A DNA stretch of 64,000 nucleotides from Guillardia theta CCMP2712 (taxonomy: Eukaryota > Cryptophyceae > Pyrenomonadales > Geminigeraceae). The stretch spans positions 66,061 through 130,060 of the forward strand of contig NW_005434584.1 of assembly GCF_000315625.1 (NCBI RefSeq). The letters run 5' to 3'. The notes under the pieces were generated by a model. The model ran no database searches, was not told where the DNA came from, and worked only from the letters and a program-made list of their open reading frames with translations. Shown in pieces: positions 30,101-38,227 of the stretch. The translations under genes and the position numbers were made by a program. The first letter of the stretch is position 1. Each line of letters starts with the position of its first letter.

Positions 30101-32166
30101 CCTGACAGGCCGGACAGGGTGATGGTTGCTTCATTGTACTGGCCTGCATTCAAGTATGTTTGAAGGTTGAAGTTGGTCTTCAGAGTCACACAGATGTAGT
30201 TTGTCACGTCCGGTCGAGTGGTAACCTGTCCGATCTTGTACTTGGTAAACGACGGCTTCTCAACAAGACCCACTGATCCTCCGAGGTTCGTGACAGCCTC
30301 ATTCTGAACCTGGTTCGGCCCAGTCGTCAACGACACTGTCATCGTACAGGCCGAGTTCTCCCTATCCGATACCCTCCAGCTCCACGCGAAGGCATAGTCA
30401 CCTCGCGCGGCCAGAGCCTGGGTCAGGGTCAGCTTCAGGGTCCCTGACGACTGGCTCCAGTCCATCGTCGACCCGGTGTATCCAAAACTTGGATCTCCAA
30501 TGTCAACCTCCGTCGGATAAGACGAGCTGGAGCACTTGTCCGTCAAAGGATTGCCTCCAGCAAACCTGTTACCCACCATGTTTACCTTGGTACCAGACTC
30601 CTGAGTCCCGCACAGACCAGTGAAGGTCAAGATGGAAGAAGTCTGGATATCGAAGTTGGGAGACAGAGTCACAAACATGTTCGACAAGGAGCCTGTGTCA
30701 GACGAGCTCTGGAACATCCTTGCCCCGATCTTGTTTCCGACCGCCTGGAGAATCTTCGTCGAGGGACTGAAAGTGATCGGGTTGAGCGTGATGGACTGTC
30801 CGGTAGATCCCGTGCAGAAGTCAGAGATCTGGCAATACTTGCCCGACATCGAGATAGAGATGGGCTTCGATGCTGCTGACACTGTTCCCGGTGTCTTCAG
30901 CTGAAACGAGAAGATGACAACCTCTCCTGCTTGAATGTACATGCCTGGCAAGAGCTGAAAGGTCAAGGTGCCCGCCCCTTGGACAAAGTCGGCTTTTCCA
31001 ATCTGGTTTCCGTAGCTGATAGACTGGAACATGCTTGGGAAGAGCCCTGCTTGAGTGCTTTCACATTGACATTTGTTCTGATACAAGGCTGTCACTTGAT
31101 CTGGTGTACTAGACCCTGTCAACCCGGAGATCGTCAAAGTTGTGGGAGTAGATGATGTCGGAGACGAGTAGATGGTCATGGATGGTACGATCGTAACAGT
31201 GATGCACACGGCTTGGTTGATACCGTCTGTGTTCCCTGCAGCGGCAGCATACACGAACGTGGGGTTCTTGGTCACTCCGATAGCTCCAGCCTCCTTCCTC
31301 ACCGGAAGTCTTGGCCTGTCTGAGCCGAAGCGTTGTGACTTGTACTTGTCAAACGGTACTTGGTACACGAGGTTTGCTGTGCTGCAGGTGGTACTGGCAA
31401 AGGCGGAAAGACTCACTCCGGTGCAGTCAGACGATGTGGTTGCAGGCTTCTCGTAGACAGACACGAAGGCCATCTGATGCCACTCCTCGTTGATGCCTCC
31501 GAGAGGCGGCAGAGGTCCCAGACCGTTCTGCTTGGATGATGTGTCATAGTTGAGATACATGCTCACTTTGCTGATGAAGACTCCTGTCACGGTGCTAGGC
31601 GCATTGCTGCTCAGCCTCAGACGCAGCATCTCTCGCTGAGCGTTCCACTCACAGTAGTCAAACACATTCGCCCGGAGCTGCTTCAGGTCGAAAGCGTTCG
31701 ATGACACATCGCCTACGATTCCCATGCATCCAACTGCTCCTGGGCCACTCACAGACAGTGACAGGTCGCTCGAGATGGCTTGTTGCCAGGGCTCCTGTAC
31801 AGACTGAGAGATCACAATGCTGTTCTGCTGCGACATCCAGCTGATCGTGCTCTCAGTGCTCTCAGTGCTTCCACGTGATGCACCGAAGAAGTTCGACCCT
31901 CCGGTGAAGCCGGGCATGTAAACTTCGACCACATGCCCAGGAGACAGAATGCTGGTCTGCTTGGACTTGGTCAGGGTGTTTCCAAGCTGACCCCAGTAGA
32001 TCTTGAAGTTGGTCGCCTTGAGATCCTTCACGCCATGGTCGAAGTGGAGTTGAGCCATCTCGGCTATGGTTCCAACCGTGGTGGTTGATCCGACAGTGAA
32101 TGTTTGCCGATCGGCATGTACAGCTACCGAGCAGCAAGCAAGAAGCAGCCATACCGACATCTGCAT
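21136..32166 (-). CDS. Giant type I membrane surface protein, copy 2 (complete)
   Basis: 3676 residues from the ATG at 32166 without an intron. The start gives a clean signal peptide (MQMSVWLLLACCSVAVHA). The next about 75 residues (TVGSTTTVGTIAEMAQL then ILSPGHVVEVYMPG) look faintly LysM-like. The ectodomain follows copy 1 domain for domain: Thr/Ser-rich beta segments, about 14 GSGYxxxPxV motifs, then only about five IDNE-type units and no SRCR domain. A Ser/Thr stalk (NTSNSSNSS), one membrane helix (VGVVVGCAVGGVIGAGLLGF) and a short basic tail end it. It has the 42 residues (126 nt) near 31670 that copy 1 lacks. It faces copy 1 tail to tail. Function unknown; cell-surface structure or adhesion is inferred from topology and repeats. 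Confidence 0.93.
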   Translation of the reverse strand: MQMSVWLLLACCSVAVHADRQTFTVGSTTTVGTIAEMAQLHFDHGVKDLKATNFKIYWGQLGNTLTKSKQTSILSPGHVVEVYMPGFTGGSNFFGASRGSTESTESTISWMSQQNSIVISQSVQEPWQQAISSDLSLSVSGPGAVGCMGIVGDVSSNAFDLKQLRANVFDYCEWNAQREMLRLRLSSNAPSTVTGVFISKVSMYLNYDTSSKQNGLGPLPPLGGINEEWHQMAFVSVYEKPATTSSDCTGVSLSAFASTTCSTANLVYQVPFDKYKSQRFGSDRPRLPVRKEAGAIGVTKNPTFVYAAAAGNTDGINQAVCITVTIVPSMTIYSSPTSSTPTTLTISGLTGSSTPDQVTALYQNKCQCESTQAGLFPSMFQSISYGNQIGKADFVQGAGTLTFQLLPGMYIQAGEVVIFSFQLKTPGTVSAASKPISISMSGKYCQISDFCTGSTGQSITLNPITFSPSTKILQAVGNKIGARMFQSSSDTGSLSNMFVTLSPNFDIQTSSILTFTGLCGTQESGTKVNMVGNRFAGGNPLTDKCSSSSYPTEVDIGDPSFGYTGSTMDWSQSSGTLKLTLTQALAARGDYAFAWSWRVSDRENSACTMTVSLTTGPNQVQNEAVTNLGGSVGLVEKPSFTKYKIGQVTTRPDVTNYICVTLKTNFNLQTYLNAGQYNEATITLSGLSGSQAQDNSNPDIDNCPSYDWNTHSLVTPSKASTAYFTSALTAGEVNKVANFAAGIAKLVLNPAQNLPSGHEIKFAIPLKNSKVAQPCQTVTLTLNALYQSQNSQVSYTTTQTVQMVVSPVNRALQDGEMDGDACPLKVYDKGFLTRLITQQTPLIQENNVLTISLRSNVDLGLNGYGATITIAGLTGTDTTQTSLTALSPASTDYYSPIIQKTEWSQSNGQMIIHLPSSSTCQMPIKGITTHCMMAGWTYVLQYAFVNGKTPQSNPTVSISASFASGEQTNSQTATLPLSSYKNPLFLTSNLFNKYDIGQLYPAPGAVNPVCVTLRPNKNIIKQTKFTLTGLPMFTSTSTVDFYDEYGISPLSSTSLSGYFTTISGNNIANKADYNNGNGEIQFQFVTQTLVLGTKYKFCFRMINPNSAYKNGGSCPSVSLLVSSSDAPSAAPGVQTYTMKQDTGKRVYGYPSVLSSCAGYIVDPSFPHATIRSSSNVTSNTVWMTVELQPNYALTTSQAVTVSSLTGFIASPDTFPCWISRNGEYVNVASNAVSGNIHGADFASTCTFKHNEFKMTYQQSPNLPVYNPYFNVNAMRSNGICEIVALSGGSGYTVPPSVVICGSEFYKNSVCSGGNVMYGVGQGATATATISGGAVTAITITDPGHGYYLTPVVIISPAATETGTITAAKAQAYLYDRGVYTVQFQIQNPSSEQSALALSIQATSNFPSQAIVSGSQTSGLQMTASSSDVVLNIVPQTRLFAGDSLFVNLPAYEVEESGPLFGVQSSNSAFETFTSQLEWELFGSSEDRARAYLSKGYIADGNRHRSGDADVDGVFVLSPSDDGYKKNKDLCWSHKQCPWGASDYDVGGQSSYTLSKVRFAGPSPLGYTHEACYTAGLSASASDYVGMQISCRNNAFTAAASGSSVTAIKVKSAGLYTVTVQASAQTVTISQSDAGAASSASASISYQVAQLSLNAVTLENCQSITFTAAAGTQLIAASAQVVMSVVASTSAPAYRVEITNPGLYTSFPTATCTGTTPPTLNLFMSVATVSVTSQGSGYVTIPSVFLSAAPTGVTQTTAPVFEVIMSTANQNIITQTILDYNPYYSPTPCFLVGQEFPSSFLSDCSIHVKENVGRYTGMTAMIGSNEYLIKQGAGGVYWVVDSNGNKPRNVDIANKPYTIYTQLELIVAKSARVEPGESVSITIPGYRFKSYPKNVNAYITRSTDDASKTIAERTRYYFATTLPVKSSYVKGYGVTGMVITGGTLAGDCSIKYVDGPQSMGGNKPEVRFISGATSKFEITYAGSGYTSPPRFIGQCVTSTGTTTYFNGVFLLSGNSGVRRVEVAVQGNNCPSGTTVNIESPNPSGSYIDGLTGLTYAGQQASAIVLLNGNSVSQVVLQNGGSGYISAPLVTFPATCNAQAQAYISQNFSSSIAMRYETGNTFLYEWNREQTDTLTGLYSSEFSSVSLFSLETAASGSAEMNSGYVASIAITKSGTTCTSPTITVSASGVSAAAQAKAVPVTAANILQSINVTYGGYGYTSAPSVTITGCGAATAKAFLSYSNVDVLVGGSTSFSSYRGMRPLQVTQSSANSYKTVNPVTSAMDSPVLVGFNEACSNGKTEAYQREQSTYKNSRVTGVTMSSAGAGYTFKGTTVTFSASPLGSSNMYATAKGVPTWSFPPTTTSSGGTTNLNTNVLLYKGAALSTATGCDNIVLMFSYPERAGGAQLQIQINSAASRTSQVIQQGTGYASIPYVYDIKFNSNNGQTFLKDGYTGTNGNCVPQYFAIDVTRLTNLASGVGLVIDGVYMTQGGYGYDTAPTVTFDCKSCTITSQAVATATLESGCFNGQCTQPSYANAFFSPVNRNNLQVCQATNPGANDYRTRKTLQMRVSSGQSGIQYSSSTAYAARRNRGFMASTGSLNFYVSSQNLLSAMCTPPQVVVEPPTSMSGVAAQVELVVESTRADSYLSQSPATAADLPAQAAQYKLAVRTVNPGSGYITAPTVSFVSVGSTPCSTTGLVVAAELQGGMSVSTVQTAAAPLYICPAQTYYLNPTTMTLSTTQTQGAATITWDRKANAPYVVDGGYGYSYGTQPVTLSWASCGATTVVIFFEDSKSLDGLAPYPSFWPGDMSVDQSTWRNHAGEITGVDFMYESKHFYSNPTVPTPQTFLNVNIAARSLKQAGLFSSRSNDVRAAASISFAVEDASSFKAGDLILIDSEIFKIGTVTGNTITVSERALGGTSQSQHFPGASVVLFFPGTALEKAVLTSVAGTVETIYVASASGFAVDESVAVDDEFMLVASVDTTANTLSVYRGYTQAEGTETPSHPAAALVGLFNPKAAVAKTSASITATATTLPVFTTRGFTANTYIQIGNEIMLITALNTGSFTILRAQAYTQAASHASGAEYTAVSVETVSLLPIALNTDLSISDTLISMGPNAGKTGTLPAQGTNILVEQEVIYVLSLNKSASTITVSRGQQGTTAAAHNANAEIVLSISAQYLSETIIGATGVLQSISGSNSGLYARPLITNPGTTDATPMLYLDGIAVISSPSKLQKAPVLSLNYLAPALTPFGVNQDLIVSSLSYPVIYNPAKYSTDPLYYQDRMDGYDLMRPNSPVLESSSNRINGTSPVYILDSFGQMLGDHVVGSESIAVTLQARTSAISTNPVLSSTASSTLTTKASYKVTQQSSSLGSVWGAPSKVYSPFLGYSIKSVAASGVQSPATLSAQIDTTTVTVSLTAAVAYITVNSFIRIDNEVMKVSAVTGNTLTIVRAQRSTYATTHATNANVYSDCIGRLYAEPSLEGGEPAILDFSGTSVTVVSGGSGYLSSSHVYACGSVTRCDYAGAQVNTCSLTFTASLGPAVTEVYLNHTVATRALGGQMTGLTSSSSRFFLWKTRPSKVSMVVSSAASNTSNSSNSSTVVEALETTPSPTTSSFIHAADVTTTPAGTGKAASEIPLQAASASNVGVVVGCAVGGVIGAGLLGFLTHKFVRYRGRVKVQVDEMT

Positions 32167-33389
32167 CTGTCAGCAGTGATGTCACTTGCGAACAAGCATC
32201 GATCATCAACTTTCTCACCCTCACCTGCATCATGCCTTGCATACCCGCTGAGCAAAGCGGCCCTTCACAGGGCTTCAAAAAACTTGAGGTTGTCATACGA
32301 AAACAACATGTACCCTCCTCTTCGACGATCCAATGTCAGAGGACACCAGGGGTACTCAAGATAATCCACCGCCAACTTTGATTTTGCGGAAAGATTGGAA
32401 TTGGTCTGTTTTTCCACGTAATAAAGATTTATCGGATCGATGCATGTTTATTACGAAGAGCTCCAAGTTTTTATGGTTTATTGGATCACCTTCACTTGCT
32501 TCCGGTACAAAATATAGCGGCCAGCAATAGCCGATCAGTTCAGCACCGCTGGCCTCTTCCTCGAGCAAGTTCGCTCCTGGCGGCCCCCGGGTTGAGTAAA
32601 AGCTCCTCGTACACCCTTACAGCCTCGAGATAGTAGTAAAAACTCTCGGCAATTGTCCTTTGACACTAGCCGGCCGCCCCCGGCAGGCCCCGAGTCTCGG
32701 CAGAAGCTGACAGTGAGGCGGACATGGACTCAAAGTGGATTTTAGGGCGATCAATCGCCTTCTTCACTCGAAGTCAGTGGTGGGGAAAACGGTGACTCGG
32801 TGAGTCAGTTCAATGGCTATCAGCCTCATATTTTATCCCTCGGTTCTCTTGTCCTTCTCTTGTCTTCTTGTCTCAGTCTTGTCATGTCGTGTCTTGTATT
32901 CTTCTTCTCCCTCATGCTACCTCATTTCATTTAGACCGCCGGAGCGTAACCACCCACGGGAGGTGATATCAACTCATCTCGGGCAAATGAACACACTTGA
33001 GGTGCTCAAATCAGTCTGTGAACTTCACTCTATTCGGCAGTGAGTCTACTGTTGCCGTCTGACCTCTCAACTAAGATTCGATGGTCCGGATAGAACGAGG
33101 AAGACGTTTCTCTGTTCCCTCTTCCCATTTTCCCCTTTCCACTACCCTTCTTATCTACTATCCCTTCTTTTCTCTCTAAAGCTGTAAGAGTAGTTTCTGA
33201 GTGACAGAAGTTTGTTCCCTCCGTCCTCCCTCCTTTCTCTCCTCCCTCCCCCTTCCCCCTCCCCCCTTCTCCTCCTCCTCCTTCTATTCTCTTCCTCTCC
33301 TCCGAAGAATAGAAGGCTACTTTGACCCAGGCAGGACCATGTCACAAACTCATCTAATGTTTTAAGAGGAGAACCCCAGCAGTAGTTGA
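32167..33389. other. Intergenic; pyrimidine-rich stretch, no gene
   Basis: Contains the likely 5' flank of the giant gene (right side of 32166) and the 3' flank of the coiled-coil gene. A GC-rich patch lies near 32640-32700 and a C/T-only tract at about 33215-33300. No recognised coding region. Confidence 0.5.
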
Positions 33390-35465
33390 CTACACGTTTA
33401 GTCCGGCCTTTCTCAGCTTCTTGGATCCGTTGTCCGTAGAGTCGAAGGCAAACATCCCCTCCTCTCCCATCGGCCCGAGCACCTGCCCCAAAGTCACTTC
33501 CTTCCTCCCTCTTTCCCACCCTCCCCTCCCCCCTTCCCTCCTCTCCTCTTCCTTCCCCTCCCTCCTCTCCTCTTCCTTCCTTCCCCCTCCCTTCCCTCCT
33601 CTCACCGGCGCATGCGGGATGACATGGATGTCTATAGTCTGCTTCCCAGACGCCTGGGCGACAGGAGGAGCCACAAACGCCATGGGTGGCTGCGCAGCTG
33701 CAGCAGCGTGTCGGGCAAGGCCAGCAAGGCCATCGACCGTCTTCAAAAGAGCCTCTGCACTTCCCTTCTTCCCCGCCGCCTCCTCCTCCACTCGCTCCGC
33801 CCTCTGCAGCAGCGCCAAGGATTTCTCTTCCTCCAGAGACAACTCGTTGACGGCAGCTGCAGCGGAAGCGTTGGAGAAGATTTTCTGTTCGAGCAGGTCC
33901 TCCTTCCTCTTCTGCATCTCCGCACTCTCCTCCTCTGCTCCGTGGGCCTTGGCAGCAGATTTCTGCATCTCTGCTCTGCTCTCCTCCACCTCCTTCTCCA
34001 GGGCGCTTATCTCAGCTTCCAGCGCCTTCGCCTTCCACTCGGCCTGGGCCATCGCCAAGCTCGTCTCCTGAGCCGCCATCCCTACCGCCTCCTGCCCTCC
34101 TCGGGATGCGTTCACCGCCTCCTCTCGAGCCATCATCACCCTCTCCAGGTCTGCCTGGGCCTCTGCCAATTTCCTGCCATAAAGCTCCTCCTCTGCTGCC
34201 GCTTCTTGCGCATACAGCTTGGCGTCTATGATCTCTTCTTCCTTGTGAACGAGAGCAGCTCTGCGATCTTGGTAGGCTTGTTTCGCTCGCTCCGCCTCCT
34301 CTGCAGCCTTCTTGGCATCCTCCTTAGCCTCATCGGCCATCGCCACCTGCACCTTTGCCGACATGGAAGTTTCCATGAGCTTCGCCTTGGCCCTCGCTAG
34401 GCTCTCGCCAGCGACGTCTCGCCTCCACGTTGCTCGTTGGATCGCCTTGGCTTTCACCTCATCTACTCTGCGATGAGCAACTGCCTCATCCTCCTCCTCG
34501 CGAGCCTTGGCTGCCGACTCTCTCGCTGCCTCCAACTGCTTCTTCGCCTTTTGAGCTTCACCGGCCGCTCGTCCAGCTTGACTGCGCATCAGGCTCTTGT
34601 ACGCCTTGGCTTGCTCGACCTCGAGATCGTAGTGGTTGGAAGATGCAATGGCGCGAGCAAGCTGGTCCGTCAGCCGAGCTTTGACTCCCCAAGCCACGTC
34701 GCTTCTCTTCCTCGCGGCTTCCACAGCCTTCTGTCGCTCTTGCTCGGCATCTCGCAGCTCGCCCTGAACCTTCGAAACCTGTTTAGCGTATATGTCGCGA
34801 AGGTTCTCCATCTGCTGAGCAGTCGATCGAGAAGAGAAGAGCAAGTTTGAAAGAGACTGTCTGATCTCCTCATGCTGTTCAGCAAGATTCTGGGTCTGCT
34901 TGTTCATGTTTGCCAGCTTGTCCTGCTCCTCTTCTATCTCAGCATGCAACTTCTTCAGTAGAGCATGGCTTTCCTCCCATGCCTGGGCAGCGATGCGATC
35001 GACAGCAGCAGCAGGCCGAACAAGCTGACGGACGTAACGGATCCTTACCGGCGTGATTCTCTGCTGATACACTTGTAGAGGGCTGTCATCCTGGTCGATC
35101 CTAGTCCGGTGAAACTTTTTGTAAGAGGTCATGAGCCTCCGGATCTCCGCCTCTGTCGCCCTCGCGTTCTCGATCGCAGTCTTGTACGCCATGTAACTTC
35201 TCTGAAGCAGCGCCAGATCCCGCGCGCTCATGACCGGCACAGGCCGAACGCCTACTGGACGCCGGTAGTAGCCTAGCACATCGTCACCCTCACCTTGCCA
35301 AGGCTGCAAGCGCAGAGCATTCGTACCAGCGAACTGCAGGAGGGAGGAAGCAGCATCAAGACTTGAGATCTGCGAGACGACGAGGACGAGAACAACAGAG
35401 GCAGCCACCACCAAGGGCGCTAAGCCTCCAGGCATCTGCCTGCCCAGCCCTCCCCATGAAGGCAT
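33390..35465 (-). CDS. Membrane-anchored long coiled-coil protein
   Basis: Start chosen at the ATG at 35465; the frame runs further to a TTG, and a splice acceptor (gtgtcag) may lie just upstream. A hydrophobic segment (APLVVAASVVLVLVVSQI, about residues 15-33) is a signal anchor or signal peptide. After about 130 residues the chain becomes a nearly continuous Ala/Glu/Lys/Arg-rich coiled coil (about 150-560). A Pro/Ala hinge (PPMAFVAPP) and a short tail (MFAFDSTDNGSKKLRKAG) follow. Length is 691 residues if read straight through, or 650 if the 123-nt candidate intron at 33483-33605 is removed. No family recognised. A structural or tethering role is only a guess from the coiled coil. Confidence 0.75.
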   Translation of the reverse strand: MPSWGGLGRQMPGGLAPLVVAASVVLVLVVSQISSLDAASSLLQFAGTNALRLQPWQGEGDDVLGYYRRPVGVRPVPVMSARDLALLQRSYMAYKTAIENARATEAEIRRLMTSYKKFHRTRIDQDDSPLQVYQQRITPVRIRYVRQLVRPAAAVDRIAAQAWEESHALLKKLHAEIEEEQDKLANMNKQTQNLAEQHEEIRQSLSNLLFSSRSTAQQMENLRDIYAKQVSKVQGELRDAEQERQKAVEAARKRSDVAWGVKARLTDQLARAIASSNHYDLEVEQAKAYKSLMRSQAGRAAGEAQKAKKQLEAARESAAKAREEEDEAVAHRRVDEVKAKAIQRATWRRDVAGESLARAKAKLMETSMSAKVQVAMADEAKEDAKKAAEEAERAKQAYQDRRAALVHKEEEIIDAKLYAQEAAAEEELYGRKLAEAQADLERVMMAREEAVNASRGGQEAVGMAAQETSLAMAQAEWKAKALEAEISALEKEVEESRAEMQKSAAKAHGAEEESAEMQKRKEDLLEQKIFSNASAAAAVNELSLEEEKSLALLQRAERVEEEAAGKKGSAEALLKTVDGLAGLARHAAAAAQPPMAFVAPPVAQASGKQTIDIHVIPHAPVRGGKGGGRKEEERREGKEEERREGGRGGWERGRKEVTLGQVLGPMGEEGMFAFDSTDNGSKKLRKAGLNV
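33483..33605 (-). other. Candidate in-frame intron (123 nt, phase 0) in coiled-coil gene
   Basis: On the minus strand the sequence ccg|gtgaga opens and ggggcag|gtgctc closes a 123-nt purine-only-like tract (GGA/GAA). Its length is divisible by three and it has no stop, so the frame survives either way. Retained, it adds 41 Gly/Glu/Arg-rich residues. Removed, HAP joins VLGPMGEEGMF. The other introns found here have the same GT..AG ends. Confidence 0.6.
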
Positions 35466-36539
35466 CCCCGCTCCCCCCTGACACAAGCAGGATCAGCACG
35501 AGCTTCAAACATCATGGCCTATGATGAAGAAAATGCCAATGACATAGACGAGAAGAGATGATGAAAGATATCAACCAATCATAGGAGAAGGAAGAACAAT
35601 TCAAGAGAGAGTCTATATGAAGATGGCAAACATGATAACATGGAAATGAAACACAAGACTTCATCCCAAGAATGTCAGCTCAGTTCCATGGCTATCAGCC
35701 CCATCATTCCCCATCTCTCCTCCTCTCCTCCTCTCCTCCTCCCTCCATGTTAGATTGGAGCGACATCATTCCGAAGAGTCGGCGATTTTCCAGTTACATC
35801 CGTTATTTTGTATTCTTGTTCCGTTGCACAACCGTTGATCAATCGTACCGTTACGATTCGGTTTCATCTTTACACGCCTCCCAAAGTTCGGTTGCGCTTT
35901 TGGTGGTTGGAATTTGAAAATCGAGACGTGACATGCACACGTACATGTAGTACTACTGTGCTCATTATTCATCACAATACCTCGCATCTCTCTTCCCTCT
36001 CCCTCGTGCTTCCTCCTGTCTTCTGCTCTCTTCCTGTCCTTGATATCGTTTCATTCTCTCACCCTACTTCCAATTTCTCTCTGTCCCGTTAAGCTTGCAG
36101 GTGGCATCCCTTCAACGCTCTCCCCTGCCCGAAAGGTCTTGTCCGAAAGGTCTTGTCAACGGCATCCATCCATCCATCCATCCATCCATCCATCCATCCA
36201 TCCATCCATCCATGAAAGCTCCGCCATATCTTCTTCAGAGCCTTGTAAACTCCCTCCAATAACGTCTAACCTTGTGTGGCAGTCAGTTCTTTGATGAGTC
36301 CTCATGTGTCAAGCTTGTCCATTTTCACAACTGTAGACGTCATTCTTGCTAACATCAAACCCATCATCTGTATTAACATGACCAAGTATCATCTGTATCT
36401 ACATGACGAAAAATCACCTGTATCAAAATGACGAAATTTGTCTCAAGGAACCAACTAACAATCTCATGTCATTGCGAACACAGCTGAAATATTTTTTCTC
36501 CTCAGTGTTTATTAGCATCTCTATTTTCAACTCCTCGTA
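35466..36539. other. Intergenic between divergent coiled-coil gene and UBE2C
   Basis: Probably a shared promoter region. It holds an ATCC microsatellite (36163-36213) and a repeated phrase near 36380-36430 (catctgtatctacatgacga / cacctgtatcaaaatgacga). No gene recognised. Confidence 0.5.
36163..36213. repeat. (CATC)n tetranucleotide microsatellite
   Basis: About 12 perfect catc/ccat units in a row. Confidence 0.97.
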
Positions 36540-37568
36540 ATGGCTGCCATGGCTTCGGGAGATTCAGCAAACGCTTGCAAGAGACTGCAGAAGGAGCTCA
36601 TGACCCTCATGATGAGTCAAGACGAAGGAATCTCAGCATTTCCTGACGTAGACAACATCTTGAACTGGAAGGCGACTATTCAAGGAACCGAAGGGACGCC
36701 ATATGAGGGTATGTCTCTACCTCCCTCTCTTTGACATCACTTTGCCCTGTACCAACTCCTGCTCCTCCTCACTCTCTGCTCCTCCTCACTCTCTGCTCCT
36801 CCTCTGCTCCTCTGCTCCTTACTCCTTACTCCTTTTGACTCCTTACTCTTACTCCATGCTCAATCTTTTACGTCCTCCTCTCTTGACATTGTATCCTTTC
36901 GGTGACGAGGCTTGCAGGGCTTGCTTATGAGCTCTCTCTCGTCTTCCCGTCCAACTATCCTTGTGCTCCTCCGACCGTCAAGTTCATCACTCCTTGCTTC
37001 CATCCCAACGTCGATGTCTACGGCAGCATCTGCCTTGACATCCTCCAAGACAAGTGGTCGGCGGTGTATGACGTCAGGACGACGCTCCTTTCACTCCGCT
37101 CTCTTCTTGGAGGTATTCTCCCCCTCCCTGCCCTTTAGATGACGTGCCATGCAGAGCCTAACAACGACAGCCCTCTCAACTCTCTTGCTGCATCCATGTG
37201 GAAGAAACAAGATGGTAATGCGCTTCTAGTTCGAATTCATCTTTGGGCCCTCCCTCCCTCCCTCCCTCCCTCNNNNNNNNNNNNNNNNNNNNNNNNNNNN
37301 NNNNNNNNNNNNNNNNNNNNNNNNNNNNNNNNNNNNNNNNNNNNNNNNNNNNNNNNNNNNNNNNNNNNNNNNTCCTCCCTCCCTCCCTCCTCCCTCCTCC
37401 CTCCCTCCCTCCCTCCCTCCCTCCCTCCCCTCCCTCCCTCCCTCCCTCCCTCCTTCTTTCCGCATGCTACCTCTGAACAAATCTAAACTCGCCGCAGAAA
37501 ATTTTCGGAAGCAAGTTTTGAAGCAGCATGCAGAAGGCAACACTCAGAACGCAGATCCTAACCGATGA
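36540..37568 (+). CDS. UBE2C: UBE2C-type ubiquitin-conjugating enzyme E2
   Basis: Four exons can be read: 36540-36708, 36918-37112, 37155-37214 and 37498-37568, giving 164 residues with phases that all agree. The protein contains the UBE2C-like start [22 protein letters not shown], the HPN motif (FHPNVD), the catalytic Cys95 in [20 protein letters not shown], and [16 protein letters not shown]2C (UbcH10) charges ubiquitin and primes substrates of the anaphase-promoting complex in mitosis. The N-terminus is shorter than in animals, and the tail diverges after the third exon. Introns 1 and 3 are longer (209 and 283 nt including gap) and pyrimidine-rich. Intron 2 is 42 nt. The assembly gap sits in intron 3, so the coding sequence is complete. 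Confidence 0.93.
37255..37452. repeat. (CCCT)n repeat with 100-N assembly gap
   Basis: CCCT/CCT repeats flank exactly 100 N (37273-37372), within intron 3 of UBE2C. The true length is unknown. The reading frames crossing it are artefacts. Confidence 0.97.
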
Positions 37569-37600
37569 TAATGAAATTCTTCCTCAACTCTCTTATGCTT

Positions 37601-38227
37601 TCAAGCCTTTTGTCCTTGAAGGAAGTGTAGGATCCGCCTCAGATGTCCTGAATGAGATGGAAATGCTTCATGCTGCACCTCCATCGCTGAGAGCAAGCAA
37701 CCTCTAACCCATTTTAGCACCGGTATTCCCAAAGTCGCCCGCTGATGATTGTCTCTCTCAAACTTGAACATTTCAGCACTGAGCTGCGGCCATGCCTGCA
37801 CGGTGCCTCCGAGGTGAGCTTGTCGCCATCGTTCGCAACTTTGGTAGCCTTCGCTACTGGTCCGATGGGACTGACAACACACGGACTCGGGACATTCTGA
37901 CTCCAGTGCTGCCGTAGTAAATGACGTCACATTACTTAGAGCTGCCCCGGGGTGTGACAATGGAAAGGAAGAGAAAGAGGAAGCTTGTGCGCATGCTACC
38001 TCACAAGACCGGAGCTGCGGGGCAGCAAGTCCATCACTGCCATCCCTCTCTCCTCGACGTACTCCTCCTGCAAGCTCGTTGTCGACAGCGTGAATAGATG
38101 TTCGTCTCCCCGATGGAGTTGTTGTATGCAGATCCGTCTTGTTTACATCTCCGCTACTCGATAAATATCCCGGTAAGTCTTGCCTGACTAGTGTGATAGT
38201 TGTAAGTTGTAAGTTTTCGAAAAACAA
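37601..38227 (-). CDS. Hypothetical frame of 208 residues, doubtful
   Basis: An open frame convergent with UBE2C, 33 nt from its stop. No domain, signal peptide, membrane helix or repeat is recognised. Composition is ordinary, with no support from paralogs in the window. It may be the 3' region of UBE2C read on the wrong strand. Kept only because of its length. Confidence 0.2.
   Translation of the reverse strand: MFFENLQLTTITLVRQDLPGYLSSSGDVNKTDLHTTTPSGRRTSIHAVDNELAGGVRRGERDGSDGLAAPQLRSCEVACAQASSFSSFPLSHPGAALSNVTSFTTAALESECPESVCCQSHRTSSEGYQSCERWRQAHLGGTVQAWPQLSAEMFKFERDNHQRATLGIPVLKWVRGCLLSAMEVQHEAFPSHSGHLRRILHFLQGQKA

Noticed and set aside
33612-34850. Leu/Ser-rich plus-strand frames of up to 262 residues
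   Set aside because: Antisense shadows of the Ala/Glu-rich coiled-coil gene, as expected from its codon bias.
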